Origin: Phycobacter azelaicus | GTDB lineage: Bacteria; Pseudomonadota; Alphaproteobacteria; Rhodobacterales; Rhodobacteraceae | Reading direction: 5' to 3' | Assembly (NCBI RefSeq): GCF_014884385.1 | Contig: NZ_WKFH01000003.1 | Coordinates: 992,001-1,056,000, forward strand | Length of the DNA: 64,000 bases | Part shown: positions 52,845-60,317 of the stretch, in pieces | How positions within the stretch are numbered: the stretch's first letter is position 1 | Layout: the number at the start of each line of letters is the position of its first letter | The notes under the pieces: model-generated | What the model was told of the DNA's origin: nothing | The model's input: the letters and a program-made list of their open reading frames with translations, nothing else | Databases searched by the model: none | Program-made: the position numbers and the translations under genes

Positions 52845-53603
52845 ATGACATATTGTGTTGGTCTGAAACTGAAACGCGGGTTGGTCTTCATGTCCGACAC
52901 CCGGACCAATGCGGGTGTCGACAGCATCAGCGTCTTTCGCAAGATGTTCCACTGGGAAGCCGAGGGCGAACGCTGCATCACCATCATGACCGCCGGCAAC
53001 CTTGGCACCACCCAGGCGGTGATCAGCCTCTTGAACGAACGCACCCTGCCGGCCGAAGAGCGGGGAATGCCTTCGATCCTGCAGGCCTCTTCGATGTATC
53101 AGGTGGCCAAACTGGTCGGGGAGACCCTGCGCGAAGTGATCCGGGATCAGGCTGGGCAGGATGGCCCCCGCGCCGAGGCGCAGTTTTCGGCCAGTCTCAT
53201 CGTAGGCGGACAGGTCAAGGGCGGCGAGCCGCGCCTGTTCATGATCTATCCCGAAGGCAATTTCGTCGAGGCCGGCGAGGAGACACCCTTTTTTCAGATC
53301 GGCGAGACAAAATATGGCAAGCCCATCATCGTGCGCGCTTTTGACCCGGAGGTGAGTTTTGAGGATGCAATCAAGATCACGATGCTGAGCTTTGACTCAA
53401 CCCTGAAGGCAAATCTGTCGGTCGGCCTACCTCTCGATCTCCACGTCTATCGCAAGGACAGTCTCAAGATCGGTGCGCAGCGGCGGATTGAGGTGGGTGA
53501 TCCCTATTTCGATGCCCTCTCGCAGGGTTGGGGCGAGGCCCTGAAAGAAGCGGTTCAGGCTCTGCCCGCCTATTCACTTGAACAGGATGGTGAGCCTCGC
53601 TGA
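52845..53603 (+). CDS. Anbu proteasome-like Ntn peptidase
   Basis: A 252-residue member of the ancestral beta-subunit (Anbu) group of the 20S proteasome family. The presumed nucleophile T2 is exposed after Met removal (M-T-Y-C-V-G), with D18 (M-S-D-T-R-T) and K33 (V-F-R-K-M) completing the Ntn active site; S-A-S-L-I-V-G-G-Q follows in the fold. There is no propeptide. It is 29 nt after the transglutaminase gene and closes the four-gene unit. Confidence 0.93.
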   Translation: MTYCVGLKLKRGLVFMSDTRTNAGVDSISVFRKMFHWEAEGERCITIMTAGNLGTTQAVISLLNERTLPAEERGMPSILQASSMYQVAKLVGETLREVIRDQAGQDGPRAEAQFSASLIVGGQVKGGEPRLFMIYPEGNFVEAGEETPFFQIGETKYGKPIIVRAFDPEVSFEDAIKITMLSFDSTLKANLSVGLPLDLHVYRKDSLKIGAQRRIEVGDPYFDALSQGWGEALKEAVQALPAYSLEQDGEPR

Positions 53604-53826
53604 CCCATAGCGCAGGCCGCTGAAATCCTTACACAAGACACCCAGCCCAGCGCTCCGCTGGTCTTGGCATTTGGAAAAATCGGCGGAGCCAGGCCGCACA
53701 TGGTGATCCCGCCGTTCTTTTCTTCTATTCCTGATTGTTGAAAAGACACAGTCAGCCCCCGATCCCTGAGAACGCGTTGACCTGTAACTGCCCAGCACGC
53801 AGGCTCGCGGAAATTTGGGAGAGACC

Positions 53827-54633
53827 ATGATTACCAAAAAACGACAATTGTCGCGCTCTGCGGTAGCCGTCTGTGGCGCAGTTCTGTTTTCTACCATTTT
53901 CACCAATGCCAAGGCCCAGTCGCTGCAGCCCGGCGAGCGATTATTGGCCTTCAGCTACACGAACCTGCAGCGCGAGGACGCGGGAACCGAACGCAATGCT
54001 GATACGGCCATCATCAGCTACACCTATCAGCGGACCACGCAGATGGCATTCACGGGCTATATCGGCCAAAGCCGCACCGAAGGCATTTTCCCGCCGACCC
54101 CGGCAGATCGGCAGGAAACGGACAATCCGCTTGTCGGCGTCGGCATGACCTACAGTCTAGGATCGGGCCGCGAGATCGGAGCATCATTGATCTACGGCGA
54201 CATCGGTGAGGAATACACCTCGGGCGGAACTACGACGCGCGGCGACGGCGACACGCTGACGGCCTCGCTCCGCTTCAGCCAGACAATACCCCTTTCGGAG
54301 CAGGTTTTCCTAACCGGGGCGGTCTCCGGTGCCGTCAGCAAAAGCGAATATGACACCCCAGGCATCAGCAACTCATCCACATCGATCCGCTATGATGGAT
54401 CGCTGACAGTTGGATACGTGGCCACACCCGATCTGGTGCTGAAGGCTGGAATCCACCGTGCCAGCGCCAACAACGTGATCACGATCACGGGTGATCGCGG
54501 CCTGACCCGCGGCAAGATCGGCGCGATCTACCGCTTCAACCAGGACACGGCGATTGCCCTGAACTGGATGGAGGGCATCGGTGCCGAAGACACCCACCAG
54601 CGCTTGCAGATCAACCTGATGCGCCGCTTCTGA
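53827..54633 (+). CDS. predicted outer-membrane beta-barrel protein
   Basis: A 268-residue exported protein of unknown function. A signal peptide (residues 1 to about 30, ending N-A-K-A-Q) precedes many amphipathic beta segments, and the chain ends in R-R-F, the aromatic C-terminus expected for an outer-membrane barrel. ATG 53827 was chosen over a TTG 12 nt upstream; GGGAGAG lies before it. Its stop abuts the lipoprotein gene, suggesting co-export. Confidence 0.75.
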   Translation: MITKKRQLSRSAVAVCGAVLFSTIFTNAKAQSLQPGERLLAFSYTNLQREDAGTERNADTAIISYTYQRTTQMAFTGYIGQSRTEGIFPPTPADRQETDNPLVGVGMTYSLGSGREIGASLIYGDIGEEYTSGGTTTRGDGDTLTASLRFSQTIPLSEQVFLTGAVSGAVSKSEYDTPGISNSSTSIRYDGSLTVGYVATPDLVLKAGIHRASANNVITITGDRGLTRGKIGAIYRFNQDTAIALNWMEGIGAEDTHQRLQINLMRRF

Positions 54634-55133
54634 TGACGTCCCTCAAAAGGATGCGACTTATGACACAATCTTTTCTGACCCGCTTGACCCGTCCATTCCT
54701 GCTGCTTCTTGTGCTTGGGATGGCGGCATGTACGACCTACAGCGGCCCGATCACCGGCACCGCTGCCAGTGAAACCCGCCAGATCGAAACAGCAAATGGC
54801 GAGACCTTTTCCGTCACTGTCGAGGCTCTGACCCGCCACGTGACCATCGTATCCAGTATTGACCCTTCAGACCGCGAACCTTTCGATGCCTATGTAACTC
54901 GCATCACGATCACAGACGCCAATGGCCAGGACCGCGTTGTCTTCGTTCCGCAGGGCGAAATCACGGAGAGCGGGCAATTCTCCAATACAAGAAAAGCCGG
55001 ATTCAGAAACCCTGAGAAAGCCATAAAAGCTGGATGGGATTTTGTTAACAAAGAGTTTTCCGGAGTGCCCTTCAGCTTTGTCGAGCCGCCGATCGATGCT
55101 CATCTTGATGCCATCGATACGGTTACCAACTGA
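54633..55133 (+). CDS. putative lipoprotein
   Basis: A 166-residue exported protein with a lipobox (L-G-M-A-A-C, Cys about residue 33) after a long positively charged and hydrophobic leader. The mature part has no recognised domain. The start may be ATG 54633, overlapping the upstream stop, or ATG 54660, which gives a more normal leader and has AAAAGG upstream. Coupled with the barrel protein. Confidence 0.75.
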   Translation: MTSLKRMRLMTQSFLTRLTRPFLLLLVLGMAACTTYSGPITGTAASETRQIETANGETFSVTVEALTRHVTIVSSIDPSDREPFDAYVTRITITDANGQDRVVFVPQGEITESGQFSNTRKAGFRNPEKAIKAGWDFVNKEFSGVPFSFVEPPIDAHLDAIDTVTN

Positions 55134-55178
55134 CGGGTCGGCCCCGACTGTCCGTTGCGGCCGGAGAGCGGGGCCTGA

Positions 55179-55424
55179 CCACGAAAAGGGAACCCGCACT
55201 CGAGACAGGATTGCGATGTCACCGATCTGACCATCACCTGCGAAGACACCGACAGCAAAGTTTGCTATGTCGCGTACATACCCGGCCTGAGCGTTGCCGC
55301 AGCGCTGGCAGAGCGGATCATCACCTATGCACGGGACGCGGGTCAAAAGATGATACCCCTGCGCCCGTTCTTTGGCGCTTAAATCGCACGCCACAAGGAT
55401 GACACGGCCGACGTATTCAGTTGA
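55179..55424 (+). pseudogene. GNAT N-acetyltransferase remnant (COG2388-like)
   Basis: An open frame without a start codon encodes a chain ending A-A-L-A-E-R-I-I-T-Y-A-R-D-A-G-Q-K, then M-I-P-L-R-P-F-F-G-A, then a TAA stop (55380), after which the same frame continues I-A-R-H-K-D-D-T-A-D-V-F. That pattern matches the C-terminus of small YidJ/COG2388-type acetyltransferases (P-L-C-P-F-x-A-x-Y-I-x-R-H-P-E-x). The N-terminal half is missing and the stop replaces a likely Tyr codon, so the gene is broken. Confidence 0.65.
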
Positions 55425-55550
55425 GATTTTGCCTGCCTTTGCGGAAAAAACGTATTGCCAAGAGCCCGCTCGACAGGCTCGGCAACTGCTCTACGATTAA
55501 GCGCTGGATATGGATGACCTGATCCCCACAGCAATTCCCGGAGAACCCGA

Positions 55551-56513
55551 ATGAGCTGGAACCCAACGCAAGATCCAAACTGCCCTGATGCGGAATGCAG
55601 CGCGCTTGAGACACTGATCATTCCACGGGCCCGCGATCTTGGCGGCTTTGAGGTGCGGCGTGCCCTGCCCTCGCCCAAACGCCAGATGGTCGGCCCCTTT
55701 ATCTTTTTCGACCAGATGGGACCGGCTGAGTTCATCACCGACGGCGGCATTGATGTGCGCCCACACCCGCATATCGGGCTGGGCACCGTGACCTATCTTT
55801 ATCAGGGAGAGTTCGAGCATCGCGACAGCATCGGCACCCATCAGATGATTTATCCCGGCGAGGTCAATTGGATGGTGGCAGGCAGCGGGGTCACCCACTC
55901 GGAGCGCACCTCCGAGGAGACCCGCGCCACACGTCACAAGCTGTTCGGCATTCAGACCTGGATCGCCCTGCCCGAAGACAAGGAAGAGATGGCGCCCGAT
56001 TTCGAGCACCACAAGGAAGCCGCCCTGCCAGTTATCCAGAGCGAAGGCGCAACCGCGCGGCTGATCTTGGGCGATGCCTATGGGGAACGCAGCCCCGTGA
56101 CCATGCAGTCGGAAACCTTTTACCTTGATGTGGTGCTGGAGCCGGGAACGGGGTTTCCCCTGCCGGACAACCATGAGGACCGCGGTCTCTATGTGACCCA
56201 AGGCAGCATCGAGGTCGCGGGCGATACATTTGAGGCAGGCCGCATGATGGTGTTCCGCCCCGGTGACCGGATATCGGTAAAGGCCGGTCCGGAAGGGGCC
56301 CGGTTGATGGCGCTTGGCGGCGCAACAATGAATGAAGGCCGCTATATCTGGTGGAATTTCGTCTCTTCTTCAAAAGACCGGATCGAAGAGGCGAAGGACG
56401 CCTGGAAAGCTGCGGACTGGGCAAATGGCCCTTTCCGCCTGCCTCCCGGCGACAACGAGGAGTTCATCCCCATTACCGACCAGCTTGAGGGACGGCTGCC
56501 TCTGCGCAAGTGA
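55551..56513 (+). CDS. pirin family protein
   Basis: A 320-residue bicupin. The N-terminal metal-binding block R-P-H-P-H-I-G-L-G-T-V-T-Y and the F-E-H-R-D-S and V-N-W-M-V-A-G-S-G-V-T-H-S-E-R segments are those of pirins (iron-binding, some with quercetinase activity). The C-terminal cupin ends G-R-Y-I-W-W-N-F-V-S-S. GGAGAA precedes the ATG. Physiological role unknown. Confidence 0.92.
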   Translation: MSWNPTQDPNCPDAECSALETLIIPRARDLGGFEVRRALPSPKRQMVGPFIFFDQMGPAEFITDGGIDVRPHPHIGLGTVTYLYQGEFEHRDSIGTHQMIYPGEVNWMVAGSGVTHSERTSEETRATRHKLFGIQTWIALPEDKEEMAPDFEHHKEAALPVIQSEGATARLILGDAYGERSPVTMQSETFYLDVVLEPGTGFPLPDNHEDRGLYVTQGSIEVAGDTFEAGRMMVFRPGDRISVKAGPEGARLMALGGATMNEGRYIWWNFVSSSKDRIEEAKDAWKAADWANGPFRLPPGDNEEFIPITDQLEGRLPLRK

Positions 56514-56615
56514 TCCTTTCGGTATTGGTCCCTACCGGGCGCGGTACCAACAGTGCCGTGTCCGACGCTGTGTTTTGTATCTCAAAGCGCATCCAAAACG
56601 GTTCGGACATCCCGC

Positions 56616-57377
56616 TCATGCACCCGCTTTCTGCCAATCAGGCTCACGATACGCGCGCTGCACCCGTGCTAGCACCGCCACCCGCACCTCCGATGCCCCG
56701 GCCTTGAGGCAGGCATCCGCGCAGGCCGAAAGCGTCGCGCCCGAAGTCATCACATCGTCTACCAGCAAGATGGCACGCCCCCTGATCAGGGCCTCATAGC
56801 GCACAGGCAGGTGTATCGCCTCCGCCAAGAGCCCGAACCGCTCGGCCCGCGAGCGTCCATCCAGCGAGGGCGTCTTGCGGGCGCGCCGCAGAAGATCGGG
56901 CCAATAATCAAGCCCGGCCCGCCTTGCCAATGCCTCGGCCAGCAGGGCCGATTGGTTATACCGCCGTTTCAAAAAACGGCTCCAATGCAGGGGCACCGGA
57001 CAGATCAGGGGATTGTCCCGCAACAAGGACAAAGCGGCGCGCTCCATCCAGGCTGCCGCGTGGGTGGCGATATCCAGCCGGTCTCCGTGCTTCAACGCCA
57101 ACACCAGTTGCCGGGCCTTTCCCTCATAGATCAGCGCCGCCCGGCCCTGGCTCCACGGGCGCGGACTTGAAAGGCAATCATCGCATTCAACACGAAACCC
57201 ATCGTAGTCTCCCGGCAGTGGCACCCCGCACCCGTCGCAGACCGTGCCCGAAATGAACTCAGCTTCCCGCCAACAGGGGCCACACAGACCCGGCTCCTGA
57301 TTGACCAGCCCCCCGCAGCCCAGGCATTGCGGTGGATAGATCATTGAAACAGCGGTTTGAAACCGGGCGTGTAGCAT
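56616..57377 (-). CDS. comF: ComF family phosphoribosyltransferase-like protein
   Basis: A 253-residue protein of the ComF group, linked to DNA uptake. Zinc-ribbon cysteines C18-x-x-C21, C32-x-x-C35 and C47-x-x-C50 lie at the N-terminus, and the phosphoribosyltransferase loop I-L-L-V-D-D-V-M-T-S-G-A-T is near 212-224. The start was set at ATG 57377 (GGGGAG upstream). Only 14 nt separate this start from the divergent methyltransferase start. Confidence 0.92.
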   Translation of the reverse strand: MLHARFQTAVSMIYPPQCLGCGGLVNQEPGLCGPCWREAEFISGTVCDGCGVPLPGDYDGFRVECDDCLSSPRPWSQGRAALIYEGKARQLVLALKHGDRLDIATHAAAWMERAALSLLRDNPLICPVPLHWSRFLKRRYNQSALLAEALARRAGLDYWPDLLRRARKTPSLDGRSRAERFGLLAEAIHLPVRYEALIRGRAILLVDDVMTSGATLSACADACLKAGASEVRVAVLARVQRAYREPDWQKAGA

Positions 57378-57391
57378 ATAAATAGCTCCCC

Positions 57392-58234
57392 ATGACGCAC
57401 ACTCCCACAGCACAGCCAAAGCTGTTTGACAGGAAAGCACTGGTCGCGAATAGAGCCCGGCGGCAGCTAAAGGCTCTGTTCCTGCACGAGATGGCCAGGA
57501 ACGAGGTCGAGGATCGACTCCTCTTGGTTAACAGAACCTTTACCGCCCCAGCCGTGGTGACTCCTTTTGCGGAAGTGTGGGATGCCGGTCTGACCGGATC
57601 GCTGGCGGGCGCCAAGCTGGTTCCTGACGATGACGTTCTGGATCTGGAGCCCGGCGCTCATGATCTCGTGATACATTCCATGGGCTTACACTGGGCAAAC
57701 GATCCTGTGGGACAGTTGATCCAATGTCGCCGCGCTCTCAAAGAAGACGGGCTACTGCTAACCGTTCTGCTGGGAGGACAGACCCTGCAAGAGTTGCGTG
57801 TCGCCCTCGCTGGGGCTGAATCCGAGGTGCTGGGCGGCTTGTCTCCGCGAATCGCCCCGATGGGTGAAGTGCGCGATCTGGGCGCCCTTTTGCAACGCGC
57901 CGGGTTCGCACTGCCGGTTGCCGATGTGGTGCCCCTGACGGCCGAATACCGCGACCTGACCCACCTGATGCACGAGTTGCGCGCGATGGGCGAGGCCAAC
58001 GCACTGGAAAGCCGCCTGCGGCGCCCTGTCCCGCGGCGCCTGTTCACCCGCGCCGAAGAAATCTATCGCGATCACTTTGCAACCGAAGAGGGCCGCCTGC
58101 CCGCCAGTTTCGAACTTATCTGCCTCACCGGCTGGTCCCCATCCGAAAGCCAGCAGAAACCGCTGCGCCCCGGTTCGGCGCAGATGCGCCTTGCCGATGC
58201 TCTGAAGGTGCCCGAGACGAAGCTGCCGGAATAG
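57392..58234 (+). CDS. BioC/NDUFAF5-like methyltransferase with degenerate SAM motif
   Basis: A 280-residue protein whose C-terminal two-thirds resemble BioC-like methyltransferases (D-L-V-I-H-S-M-G-L-H-W-A-N-D, L-I-Q-C-R-R-A-L-K-E-D-G-L-L-L). The glycine-rich SAM motif expected near residue 45 is replaced by L-L-L-V-N-R-T-F-T-A-P-A, so it may not bind SAM in the usual way. NDUFAF5 relatives act in respiratory complex I assembly. There is no Shine-Dalgarno before the ATG, and the gap to divergent comF is 14 nt, so a leaderless transcript is possible. Confidence 0.78.
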   Translation: MTHTPTAQPKLFDRKALVANRARRQLKALFLHEMARNEVEDRLLLVNRTFTAPAVVTPFAEVWDAGLTGSLAGAKLVPDDDVLDLEPGAHDLVIHSMGLHWANDPVGQLIQCRRALKEDGLLLTVLLGGQTLQELRVALAGAESEVLGGLSPRIAPMGEVRDLGALLQRAGFALPVADVVPLTAEYRDLTHLMHELRAMGEANALESRLRRPVPRRLFTRAEEIYRDHFATEEGRLPASFELICLTGWSPSESQQKPLRPGSAQMRLADALKVPETKLPE

Positions 58235-58357
58235 CCCGACTGACCCAGACGATAGGGGAACCTTCTGGATGCGCAAATGTGATCCGATTGGTCTTTGCCC
58301 GCGTATGCCTTTACTGTTCCACCGCAACTAAAGATGCCAACCGCACAGGACTCCGAA

Positions 58358-59419
58358 ATGCTGGATTCGACCTCAACCGCCAAATGCCCCGTCCACGCTC
58401 CCGCCGACCACCCCAAGGTCATGCCGGAGAAAGTGGGGATCCTGTTGGCGAACCTCGGCACGCCGGACGATTACAGCTACTGGCCCATGCGCCGTTACTT
58501 GAACGAGTTCCTGTCGGACAAACGGGTGATCGACTATCCGTCGTGGAAGTGGCAGCCGCTGCTTCAGCTCATCATCCTGACCAAACGCCCGTTCAGCTCG
58601 GGCGAGGCTTACAAATCCATCTGGAACCACGACAAGGGCGAAAGCCCGCTGATGACCATCACCAAAGATCAGACCGCAGAAATGGCCAAGGTCCTGACGG
58701 ATCGCTACGGGGATCAGGTCATGGTCGATTTCTGCATGCGCTATGGAAACCCCTCGACCAAGTCCAAGGTCCGCGAGATGGTGGCGGCCGGCTGTCAGAA
58801 AATCCTCTTTGTGCCGCTTTACCCGCAATATGCCGGTGCGACCTCGGCCACCGCGAACGACCAGTTCTTCCGCGCCCTAATGGAAGAGACCTGGCAGCCC
58901 GCCGCCCGCACCATCGCCCCCTATTTCAACGAGCCCCCCTATATCGAGGCGCTGGCCCGCTCTGTCGAAGAGGCCTACGCCAAGGCCGAGAAACGCCCCG
59001 ATATCCTTGTCGTCTCCTACCACGGGATGCCGAAACGCTATTTGATGCAGGGCGACCCCTACCACTGCCAGTGCCAAAAAACGACGCGCCTGTTGAAGGA
59101 ACGCCTTGGCTGGCAAGACACCGAGATCACCACGACGTTCCAGTCGGTTTTCGGCCCCGAGGAGTGGCTGAAACCTTATACCGTCGACCACGTCGCCACG
59201 CTCGCCAAGGAAGGCAAAAAGAACATCGCCGTGATCGCCCCGGCCTTTTCCGCCGATTGCATCGAAACGCTGGAAGAGATCAACGAGGAGATCAAGGAAA
59301 GCTTTGAAGAGGCAGGCGGGGAAGAGTTCCTCTATATCCCCTGTCTCAACGACGACGCCGATCACATCGCGGCGCTGGCAGGCGTGATCGAGCAGAATTT
59401 GAAGGGTTGGCTGGACTGA
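58358..59419 (+). CDS. hemH: ferrochelatase
   Basis: Inserts Fe2+ into protoporphyrin IX to make heme. The start was set at ATG 58358, giving 353 residues; two upstream ATGs are possible. The family block V-G-I-L-L-A-N-L-G-T-P-D is at 26-37, the catalytic H222 in S-Y-H-G-M-P and E303 in D-C-I-E-T-L-E-E. L-Y-P-Q-Y-A-G-A-T-S-A-T confirms the family. Downstream of the methyltransferase gene on the same strand. Confidence 0.96.
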   Translation: MLDSTSTAKCPVHAPADHPKVMPEKVGILLANLGTPDDYSYWPMRRYLNEFLSDKRVIDYPSWKWQPLLQLIILTKRPFSSGEAYKSIWNHDKGESPLMTITKDQTAEMAKVLTDRYGDQVMVDFCMRYGNPSTKSKVREMVAAGCQKILFVPLYPQYAGATSATANDQFFRALMEETWQPAARTIAPYFNEPPYIEALARSVEEAYAKAEKRPDILVVSYHGMPKRYLMQGDPYHCQCQKTTRLLKERLGWQDTEITTTFQSVFGPEEWLKPYTVDHVATLAKEGKKNIAVIAPAFSADCIETLEEINEEIKESFEEAGGEEFLYIPCLNDDADHIAALAGVIEQNLKGWLD

Positions 59420-59522
59420 GGTTTGGAGACTTGCTCTATTTCACGTCGCCTCATGCAATAAACGTGACAGGCTGATCTGGTTGTGAAACTACTTAAGCAA
59501 TCGAACCCGAGGAAAATACAAG

Positions 59523-59735
59523 ATGGCACACGGCATTTTCACCGTTGTTGCCATCATCGCTGTGACTGCGGCGGTCAACGTATCTCTGTACAAGATTTGG
59601 CGCTTCCGAAACCCTGATAGAAAAGGGGTTCTGCAGTTTTGGAATGACTTAGGCAGCTTTCGCGACAAATTGGTGTTGCCACTTATGGCCCTTCATTGGC
59701 TTGTTTACCTCTTGATAATTGGAGCCCTCGCTTAG
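59523..59735 (+). CDS. small membrane protein, unknown
   Basis: A 70-residue protein with two hydrophobic segments (about 5-22 and 50-68) and a short charged loop (K-I-W-R-F-R-N-P-D-R-K). ATG with GAGGAAAA upstream. No family recognised. Base composition looks somewhat more AT-rich than its neighbours. Confidence 0.65.
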   Translation: MAHGIFTVVAIIAVTAAVNVSLYKIWRFRNPDRKGVLQFWNDLGSFRDKLVLPLMALHWLVYLLIIGALA

Positions 59736-59767
59736 GTCATGTTGACACTAGGGGAAACCACTAGGGC

Positions 59768-60160
59768 ATGAGTGCCAAACAAATAAAATTAACATGTATT
59801 GCCCTGGTTATCCTTGCCTTGGGATTGGACGTCTTCTTTGCCCATCTGGCTGACAAGCGCATCCAGCGTGTCGTCCACTACTTGGACCAACACCTCAGCG
59901 AGGTCGATCTTGGTGCAGAACAAGGAAAACGTTACTTCGAACGATTTGGCAACGAGTTCAACTATTACACATTCAAGACGTGTCTAATAAGAAGAACCGA
60001 GGCTGGAAACGAAAAATGGACCTACACATTTCACTATGCCAGACCTTATCCAATTTTGCTTGGCGGCATGAACAGAAACAGCTTTCGGTTCAAAGAATGC
60101 GGTCAGTTTCTGCCCATCAAAGTATTGTTTGATGGGACTATTCAAAGACTGGATACCTGA
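59768..60160 (+). CDS. hypothetical protein with N-terminal membrane anchor
   Basis: A 130-residue protein with one N-terminal hydrophobic helix (about 8-26) and a soluble C-terminal part containing Y-Y-T-F-K-T-C and F-K-E-C. It lies 32 nt after the previous small gene and is similarly AT-richer than the surrounding genes, so the pair may be a local acquisition. No family recognised. Confidence 0.6.
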   Translation: MSAKQIKLTCIALVILALGLDVFFAHLADKRIQRVVHYLDQHLSEVDLGAEQGKRYFERFGNEFNYYTFKTCLIRRTEAGNEKWTYTFHYARPYPILLGGMNRNSFRFKECGQFLPIKVLFDGTIQRLDT

Positions 60161-60317
60161 ATGCCCCGGGGCGGGTTTGTGCACTGCCATCCACACGCGC
60201 CCCGCATCCCAGAACAGTTTTCATATCATCACACCTCCGCAGGTCCGGCAGGGTGTTTTGCTCTTCCACGTTTTGCTCTAGGGATCCAATATACGAATAA
60301 GCTTGTCGGGGGATTTG

